Positions 55,965 to 64,000 of a stretch of 64,000 nt of DNA are shown piece after piece (the first letter of the stretch is position 1; each line of letters opens with the position of its first letter). The position numbers and the translations under genes were made by a program. Origin of the DNA: Scalesia atractyloides. Taxonomy: Eukaryota; Streptophyta; Magnoliopsida; Asterales; Asteraceae. A model generated the notes under the pieces. It was not told where the DNA came from and made no database searches. It saw only the letters and a list, made by a program, of their open reading frames with translations. Where the stretch lies: NCBI GenBank assembly GCA_947069175.1, contig CAMTDV010000018.1, forward strand, positions 39,444,869 to 39,508,868, written 5' to 3'.

Positions 55965-58373
55965 TGTCACACCCCAACCGATGGCGGAATCATCGGGGCG
56001 AACGTAATTAGATTGCTCGAGATATCATAACGCTATTTGTGACAATATTTAATTCTAAACCGATTTCATTTCATAGATGATCATTGTCAATTACAATACA
56101 AGGAAACAAAGTACAACAATTTCAAATTTAAAGTACACATAATTCATTAATACTAAAGTAACAAAATCTAGCATATTTAGATGAGTTTCTAAGTCGTCCC
56201 TACTAGATTTTGTCAATATCAACATTATCAACCTGCAACATGTTTAAAAGTATAGTTCAACACAAAAGCATTCGCGAGTACACAAGTTTAATATAGCATA
56301 AGTATGTAAAAGATTTAAACGAATCCGCATGGAAAAAATAGTAATCAAGATTATTCTATCATGGCATACAATTTAACAAGTCAACCAGCTGATTACCGCA
56401 TGAATGAAAGACTTAACATGACCTCAAGAATACGGGCGGTGCGTTACTCCTATAGCACTATACATGTTAAGGGAGACTCCTATGAAGTTAATGACAAGTG
56501 AATCACCTAAGAATGTTTTAAAAATACAAATCAAGTATCACGTATTTTAAGCATGCATGTGTGGATTGTTTGTGTTTGCAAAAAGTATGATTGTGAATGC
56601 GTTATTTGATAGGTTAAACATACCCAAAAGTGTAATGCGTAAAAAGGGTGTTCGAGTGTACTCACGGTTTCGCAAAGCTACCTTTGTTATTCTCGTGAAG
56701 AGTTGGAGAGTTTGGAGGATGGAACACCGAGGTTACCTACTTGGGGTAAACGAAGGTGTGTGAGTATTCGGAATGTTAACGAAGGATTCGGAGTCAGAAT
56801 TAAAATATGTAAAAGTATGTATACAAGAAAATAATTATCTAGTCTTAAACACCCGTTTTTGACATTATAAGTCCCGTATGGGTTGATGTGATTTCATGTG
56901 ACAAGTTACCCATAAGAATCGTAACGAGAGGTTCAAGACTTAGACAATATAACCTATTACCATGACAAGTAACCATGTTGATCATCATCGAGGGTTTGGC
57001 TATGTATATATATAAATTATATAGTTTACATATCAAAATTAAGTCCATCAAGAATATCATAGATTGTCATATAAGTCAAGCATGGAGGGTAACCTCATTG
57101 TATGATTCACCAATACAGAATCATCACAAGAATGATTCAGATGGTCATGAATGAAAGGATATGTACAACAATTACTATATCAAGTAGTCAAGTAAACGTT
57201 AATCCGGTGAGCCACTTCTGACATGGAAAGAGTTAACTAAGTGTTCGAGGCTAGACCAGGTTAGGTTACTTTTAAATCTTGCAAACTACTTGAGATAGCA
57301 ATGGTAAAACATCAAGTGAGGTGGTGGAATGAAGTTAGGATAGCCAAGGCTTCCAAGTATTCACATCTATACCAAAACACAAGTCTTGTCACAACAATCA
57401 TGACAAGCTCAGATGGTTTCATCACTTGTGGGTTGTATAACCCTATCAATAAAAGAAAGTTTAGAAGGTAAATTAGACCTCTGATTTGTATGAATCAATA
57501 TTGGCCAAGCTTACTAACCATAGACTTTATTAGTAGCAAAGGAAGCTCAAATTTGCATAAGAAAACATAAGTTTAATAAAAGTTAGCAAAGTATTCTTCC
57601 AAAACAGAAAGTTTGGACCTCAAATGCTGATGTTCCACCTTGGTTTGACATGACTAACCTATGGAAACACTCCTAGAGGTGTTCCAAGCTTTGTTGAGGG
57701 AGATGAAGTGAAGAAAAAGGAAGAAAACTGAGTTTGAGCTTACTTTTGCAACTTGAATGCTTCTGCCTTGAACTAATTCCAGAGATTTGAGTGTTTTGAT
57801 AGTGTAGATGAGTTTGGAAAGTAAAAATGGGTGTGTGGAAGCTTGGTTTATAAGGGTGAAGTAGGGTTTCGGGTTTAATGGAGGTTTGAAGCGACTAAGT
57901 TAGAATGGAGGTGGAGAAGTTGGCCAATCTGCAGCTTGGAATTAACCCGTTGCAGATTCAACCCCGTCTCATTACGTGACACTCATATGGGGATGGTGTC
58001 GCGTGACGTGGCGCCTCCTTGATTCGGCTGAAGTTTGTTATTTTACATTTTGGCCCCTAAACTTCCTACAAGCTATCATTTCATGCATAAATGTTGTATT
58101 CTAACATGTTCAAGTATATTAAATGTATGTAAGCATATATCAAGTATCGAGAATGTATGTATGAATGTTCGCACGTAATATAAGTATCAGTTTGCATATA
58201 AATGATTAAATCATAAGCATAACAAGCATGTTAAAATATAAATTTTATCACGATCAAAGTCTCGGATTACAAAGTTGGAAATGAATGCGAATAATTATGA
58301 ATACAAGTTTCCATAAATAGAAATACGATTACACTTTCTAAATAAGGAAAGTACAAAAATGTGAAGCGTTACA
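55965..58373 (-). mobile_element. Solo LTR, 2.4 kb, Ty3/gypsy type
   Basis: The insert is bounded by TGTCACACCCCAACC and GAAGCGTTACA, with flanking gttca and attca (4 of 5 match). The inside is noncoding. On the minus strand TTATAAACC (about 57848-57856) is a TATA candidate. Upstream of it at 57972-58012 are ACGTGACAC and GTGTCGCGT, an imperfect 9-bp inverted pair. TGTCACACCCC starts are common in chromovirus LTRs. Confidence 0.65.
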
Positions 58374-58378
58374 ATTCA

Positions 58379-59330
58379 ACTACGGTTATTTTTGTTCAAT
58401 TAGGAAAAATGGTGATACTTTAGGATTAGTTGGGCCCAATGAAAGTAAATTAGGTTTTGATGCTCAATTATCATCATTCAAGATCAATTAGGATGATTAA
58501 TGGTCAATTAGCATCAAGGAAGTTTAATTAAGGACTATGTAGTACTTTAAGTTAGTCCCAAATGATGGTGAGATAGGGTAGTTTACTAGTTCATGCTCAA
58601 TCATGGTAACTAAAAGTATATTACGGTAATTGATAGTTCATTATAGTGATTGATGATGTCTTATGGTTAATCATGCTATTTGATGGTGAATTAGGGTCGC
58701 TGATGTTTAGTAATGGCTATTCATGGTGATGGGTGGTCAACTAAGGTAATAAGGGGATGCAAGATGTATTATTTTAGTACTATGGATAATTTTATGGAAA
58801 TAAGAAAAACAAAGATGGTCATTGAAGGCTAATTATGGTTCTTGGTGATTCAAAAAGGGTCATTGATGTTTAGTAGGACCACTGATGATACTTTAGTGCC
58901 ACTTACGCCCAATTATGTTGAGTTAGGGTAGTGTGTGCTCAATTTTGGTAATTGAAGGTCAATTACGATGATGTTGGTTCAACCAGAGTCAATGATGTTT
59001 AATTAGGGCAAATGCCTCTGTAGGACCTAACTTTTGAAGATCATTATCTTTTGTGGTCATTGAGGTCAATTAGAGTAGATGGTGACAAGTTATGTTTAGG
59101 AATAGTCAATTGTGATCAAGTGATGGTCAACTATGGTTAATAATGGTCAAGACTTTGTTGTCTAGTGGCGTAGAAAGTCAGTTCTAGAGGAGCAATTGTG
59201 TGATGTTATATGTTATTAATGAGGAACAAATGGGTCATGGTAAGTAGGTAGTAGGTCTAGAAACGGGTTAGATTATTAAGGGCTCTTAGACGCGTGGTTA
59301 TCGAATTTGGGGTATATTGTGTCAATGATG
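58379..59330. repeat. Degenerate array of GGTCAATTA / GGTAATTGATG words
   Basis: Words such as GGTCAATTA, AATTAGGGT and GGTGATTGATG recur dozens of times with irregular spacing of about 20-30 bp. It continues the array at 55740-55960 across the solo LTR. No gene. Confidence 0.5.
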
Positions 59331-60150
59331 TCATGGGCTTTAAGAATTTAAGTTAAATTTTTGAAAATAAATTGTCTTTGGTGTTTATTTAATTACTTTA
59401 AACTTAACTGTTAGAACTCACTCAGCGTAAATGACTTTTCATGTATTAGGTTGATTACAAATATGTGGTTAAGGATGCAAGACTCTTGGCTAGCGTAGGG
59501 AGCTTCTTGTGAATGGTGGAATTGTTGGCATTCGTATTTTATTTATTTGCTTGAATTTAACTAGTTAACATGTTGGTTTTTAAGGGTCGAAGACATTTTA
59601 TTTAAAATTACGCTACGTTTTTCAGAGCATGTACATTCTTTTAAACTATTCGTGTGATGATGTCCAGCTGATCATCCCGGTATCACCTAATCTCATACAA
59701 GCCTCATATCTGTTAATTTTTTAAAACTAATCGCATACCCATCGGGTGTCACCTAATCTCACACATGCCCCATATCCACAATTTTTTTTAAAACTTATCG
59801 CATACCCTTCGGGCTTCAGGTATACCCACCATTGCAAACCACCCACATACATTTAATTAATTTGTAATTCTGAAAACATAACATGTTTACATCACATTCA
59901 TTGATAAATAAATAAAAACAAAAATGCATAGTGTTACACGTTGTCTAAACTTGATATCTTAAAAGGTAAATTGGCAAACGCTCTCAAGGCTATATTAAGT
60001 ATGTCTTGAACTTTTATTGCACGTTTGCAGATGGTACATGAGTTTAGGTAGTGTTTGGTATGCAGGATTGGGAGGCGGAATGGAATGGACCATTTTGACT
60101 CATGAAGGGGCGGCCGATCCAGGGCATGGATCGTTTGTTTATGCAAACAA
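59331..60150. other. Unassigned DNA with a 77-bp tandem duplication
   Basis: Two diverged units (about 59677-59750 and 59751-59816) share TCACCTAATCTCA and CGCATACCC. GTAGTGTTTGGTATGCAGGA at about 60050 looks like the end of a small hAT-type element, without a visible partner. Confidence 0.4.
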
Positions 60151-63100
60151 TAAGGTTAGTAAAATGGTTGATGAAATGTATAGGTGAGATGGGATGTAAA
60201 TAACGAATGAATATGTATAGAATGTGGACATTATGTATTTAATAGTAAAATATCATGAGAAGTATGTTCTTGATGAAATCCATGTGTGAATATAATTAAT
60301 GTGTGATTGGGTAGAAGTATGTTTTAGGAGTTTTGTTATATGCTTGATTCATGTAATGCACACATGTGGATTGTTTGATCGTTTTAATTGCGATTTAAGA
60401 AGTAGATGTGGAGCATATGAGAGTCCTAGAAAAAGAGTAAATTCGAATGATGTTAGTGTTATATGAAGTTATGAAAATGCTAGTATGGATGGAAAGGATT
60501 ATGTATGTGTAACTAAGTGACCATGTAAGTGTATATGTCATACAATATGAGTATCAAATGCATATAGTGTTACTAGTATGGTCTACTATATAAAGATGGA
60601 CATAAGTTTCTAAGTTGAAAATTAGTATGCTTGACCGTTGACCTTCTGAAAAGACAATGAATATATGAGTAGCATGGTTAGACTTATGAATATGTTTGTG
60701 TTGATGCATATGTTTGTCTCCTACGTCATCGAATAACATCGAGTTGGTTTTTGTGTAATCAAGATGGCGGAGCTGTCCAATTGTTTCCAGGATCTGTAAC
60801 ATTGAAGTGATTAATGAAACAATAGTTAAAAGTGAATCTTGTTAAACATGTCACCTAACTCTTAAATGGATTCTGCATGTTTATGACTAGGTTAACAAAT
60901 TAGTTCCTAAGCTTTCGGATCCGGATCACGGACCTACAGTTGTAAGATTATGAGGAATCATGTGAAAACAATACCCACGATGGAATGTCACAATAAATGC
61001 ATATACGTGATCTAACTTGTTCTTTGATGATAAAAATACTCAGAAGGAATGAAAATGGTGAAATTTGGTAGTAAGCTCGTGAAGAACACTTTCCACACCA
61101 ATAGCAAGAGTGATAGATCTAGTATAGCTTTTAAGTTGAAAAGTGGTAGCAATCGATACATATGATAATGAAAACATGAAATGCAGATTGTTTTAAAAAG
61201 GGGGAGGTATGAATAAAACATAGGATTATGCTTGTTCGTAAATGAAGTTGTTTTATGAACCACGGGAGAACTCATGTTATAGTGTACATTTTGAATGAAT
61301 AAACTAACGAAAGTGAGTAGTAGACTCGGTATAGTAGTGGTGAAATAGGTTTCGGGACGAAACCTCTGGTAGACTTATAATGCCCCAAAACCTGAATGTT
61401 TGACTCACTAGTATGGTTTCATGAGTTATGGAATGAAAAGTGATAACTAAGTTATCTAACTTAGTTAAAACTACAAGTCTTATAGTAAAATACAAGGTTT
61501 GTGGTCAATGAATTTAGATGGCAAACATGAGGGACTCAATATAGCAAGTTGAATGAAAGATTTTAATAAAAAGAAAACCAAACACTAGAGTATGTGTGTG
61601 TGCATATGTCATATATAGAGAGTGGAAGAACCAGAACTTCATCTCATTCAATCCATCACAATTCTTCCAAATCAAGATCAAAATTTAATAATGAAGCTTT
61701 GCATGAATGAGGATTCCATATCATCTCAACCTAATAAAAATGTGGTAAGTTGTAATTGGTGATTTTGTGATTATATATGAAGTGGGTTTATGATCAAGTC
61801 TTGAAATTGTATGAGATTAAGTATGAAGGTGTGTTAGAATCACCAAATGGGACTTGGATTATAAATGATTTTAAGTAACTTGATGATTGAAGGTGAAATC
61901 CACCATTGATGGTGTAGGTGGTAACATGGATGAATCACCCATGTCCAAATCATGCGCAAATTCGATTGATTATGTTGTATATGATGAATTCGTGTTGGTT
62001 AGGTTGAAGTATAGTATGAAATTTATTTGATTCTTAGTTATGTTGATGATCATGCAAGAAGTAGGAATGAAGCATGAATGGGTTGTACATTATGCTTAGA
62101 TAGTAGTACGCACACCAGGTGTTTGATAAAATGTCTAAATGACAATAACATATGGAATTGTATGAAAGTTGTGATGCTTACATTGTAGTACGTACACCAA
62201 GTGTTTGATAAAATGTCTAAATGACAATAATATATGAAATTGTATGAAAGTTGTGGATAAATATGTATAAATAGTGATAATGATGTATTTATTAGCAAAC
62301 TAACATGAGAAGTGTATTTTAGATAGATTGCATGTGAAATTTTGATTTGTTAGTATGATGTGCTAGAAGCGTGCATTAGGAGCTTGTACTCTATTCTTGA
62401 AGATATGATACACCTTATGCACTTAGTTGATTGTGTAGTTGGGATCAAGTGGCAAAAATGGTGTGATTGTATGGCATGAGGATTTACTAGCAAGGATAAT
62501 GTTAGAACCATGGGTAATGTTAAACTAGTTAATCTTAAATGATGTTGTTAGTTGTAGAATTATGAGAACTAGTATGGAAGGAATTGATTATGTTTTGTGT
62601 GACCTACGACTTGGGTATGAAGTGAATATAGTATCATTAGTATAATCAACTGTATTAAAATGGATACATGTTCGTAAGTTGAAAATGTGTAGGCTGGACA
62701 ATTGACTTTTGAAAGTCAACAACGAAAGAATACCATGCTTAAGCTTTTGGACACATTTGCGAGAATAGATAAATCATGTGATGTGTTTTAGATCATCTAT
62801 GTGTTGTGTATGATGATCATTGAGTTGCGTGAATGTGAAACAAAGTGACTATCAACCTATTTCTTATGTATGCAGCATTTGGTTTATGAAAGTCAAGTTA
62901 CGTATGAATGAAAAGAAATTAACGAATGTATGACTGAGCGTGTGTACTAACCATAATGTGAATGTGAAAACATGAAAGGATAGGAGTCATGTCAAGATAG
63001 ACTCAAACACGGAAGGCTAACGGGTCAAGAGGAGGCAATGAAGCGAATACGAATATGGACGCATAAGGTTAGTGATTTCTAAACTAAATTTATTATTATG

Positions 63101-63291
63101 TAATGAGTTTTTATTCCAAAAAGGATGGGAATCATGAAAGGATGGGTAAGTAATGGTATAATGAAAGTAAGTAAGATCGTATTGGGTAATATGTGGATTA
63201 GTTATGATTAAAAACTCTCGTGAAGTTCAAATGGGTCAAAATGTAGAAAGTATGTGTCGGATGTAGAATTTAGATGTTATGGTTTGGGAAC
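60151..63291 (+). mobile_element. Degraded chromovirus-like Ty3/gypsy remnants
   Basis: AGGTTTCGGGACGAAACCT at about 61348-61366 matches the conserved end of chromovirus polyproteins (F-R-D-E region). A purine-rich CTCTGGTAGACTTA follows, then TAATGCCCCAAAACC, like the start of a 3' LTR (about 61377). The LTR-like sequence then runs right. A diverged relative of 62280-62760 lies at 60180-60698, for example TGACCGTTGACCTTC against TTGACTTTTGAAAGTC. Stop-free coding sequence is not present. Boundaries are approximate. Confidence 0.4.
60699..60938 (+). mobile_element. Short solo LTR (240 bp) related to the gag-only element
   Basis: Begins TGTTGATGCATATG, with CTCCTACGTCAT soon after, as in the 53013 LTR. 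It ends CGGACCTACA, like both neighbouring families. Flanks gtttg and gttgt agree only in part. It lacks any AAGTTCG motif. Confidence 0.55.
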
Positions 63292-64000
63292 TGTAGGACC
63301 GATCTTGATAGCATAGGAACCTAGATTTGATATCTAATATCCATAATAACGGAAGTATTGTGACACAATTACCAATTAACAAGAATTAGTCAATTAAACG
63401 TCAATTTTATTGATATAACGTCGAGTCTCCAATTTGACAGAGCTTCGCCTCAAAGTGTGCAAAGTTACAAATGACAAGACAAGCTAGCTATTTATAGGCA
63501 TCTAAGTTCGCTGGTGGAGGAGATGAGTTCGGGCGAACTTGACATCACAAGCACATCTCCAGCGAACTTGACCTCTAAACTTATAAATACTTTATTTCGC
63601 TAGCCTATTCACATCTAATCTATACAGACTCGATATAAAACTAAGACATAGACATTCTGCACCAACAGACTCCCCTTTGGATATCGTCTTCGTCTTTTAT
63701 CAGTCTTCCAAAACTTTGTCTTCAATAAAACTTTAACGTACACGACCAAAGAAGTTTTTGAACGGCTTCTTTCGTCTTTCAAGCTTTGGATCTGGCGTCT
63801 GATCAGTAGGTGGAACTTTAGTCATATATTGAAACCTTCTGAGCCTTGCCTCCCTACCTCTTTCATGTATTTCTTCAAGACGCTTTTCTTCCTTTAAAAA
63901 CTCTACACGTTCCAGATCCCTCCATCTTGTTTCCCACATTCTTCCAGAATTTACTTCACGTGCATAGCATACGTTAACGACCCTTTGATATTACATGGCT
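63292..64000 (-). mobile_element. Minus-strand LTR element related to the gag-only family, cut by the window edge
   Basis: The 3' LTR is 63292-63667 (TGTAGGACC ... CACCAACA, the reverse of TGTTGGTG ... GGTCCTACA). A purine tract (minus strand AAAGGGGAGTC) abuts it at 63668-63678. AAGTTCG palindromes at 63508-63560 precede a minus-strand TATAAATA (about 63488-63498). The rest continues to the right, outside the window. Confidence 0.75.
63733..63990 (-). CDS. 3'-terminal ORF (partial) of the element at the right edge
   Basis: An 85-codon open frame on the minus strand stops at 63733; a TAA at 63993-63991 bounds it upstream, and the first ATG is at 63939. The residues are strikingly charged (LKEEKRLEEIHERGREARLR) and probably helical, with a basic end KKPFKNFFGRVR. 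I do not recognise it. It ends about 55 bp before the purine tract, so it is the last coding part of the element, either a third ORF or the end of a long gag. Confidence 0.4.
   Translation of the reverse strand, partial: YQRVVNVCYAREVNSGRMWETRWRDLERVEFLKEEKRLEEIHERGREARLRRFQYMTKVPPTDQTPDPKLERRKKPFKNFFGRVR

Overview
The window is plant nuclear DNA, almost certainly from a large, repeat-rich eudicot genome. I lean towards Asteraceae from the style of the LTR families, but nothing here proves it. Nearly all of it is layered LTR retrotransposons with small DNA transposons between them. Only two host loci can be named. One is an apparently intact two-exon DUF599 membrane-protein gene (21410-22323, minus). 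The other is a decayed ZNF598/HEL2-type zinc-finger E3 ligase locus (16963-18398, minus). A third possible gene is a short coiled-coil ORF at 6728-6937.

Layout. 1-5325: 3' part of an Athila-like Ty3/gypsy element (integrase end, own promoter and 5'UTR intron for a decayed third ORF, 3' LTR). 5326-8600: unassigned DNA, a short candidate gene, a tRNA-type SINE. 8605-14200: minus-strand Ty3/gypsy gag-pol remnant, split by a 3.04 kb solo LTR with TSD tactt. 15000-21400: decayed HEL2-like exons, a palindrome-bearing repeat, AT-rich DNA. 21410-22323: DUF599 gene. 22800-26082: hAT-type element containing a 2.6 kb non-autonomous LTR element (TSD gattt). 27217-39240: full-length Ty1/copia element with 625 bp LTRs, full gag-PR-IN-RT-RH order and a 3.7 kb third ORF, all broken by stops and frameshifts. 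40600-41878: Tourist-like MITE and a Helitron 3' end. 43603-55640: three-deep nest, a gypsy LTR split by a minus-strand non-autonomous element, itself split by a gag-only copia element (TSD ctcag). 55965-63291: more solo or degraded gypsy LTRs. 63292-64000: start of a further minus-strand relative of the gag-only element, cut by the window edge.

The most interesting signal is not a gene. Several LTR families each carry their own clustered short palindrome close upstream of the predicted LTR TATA box: AAGTTCG-NN-CGAACTT, CACGG-N-CCGTG, ACCGTA-AGC-TACGGT, CCTTACGG-T-CCGTAAGG and CAGAGGTT-AC-AACCTCTG. In the Athila-like and copia elements the same motif reappears inside the element, upstream of a second TATA box that precedes the third ORF. 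The copia element holds 28 copies of AACCWCTG or its complement in 12 kb, where chance predicts under one; none of them lies in the conserved RT/RNase H part. I read this as candidate family-specific promoter modules, copied internally to drive an env-like third ORF. That reading is inference; the motif positions are seen directly.
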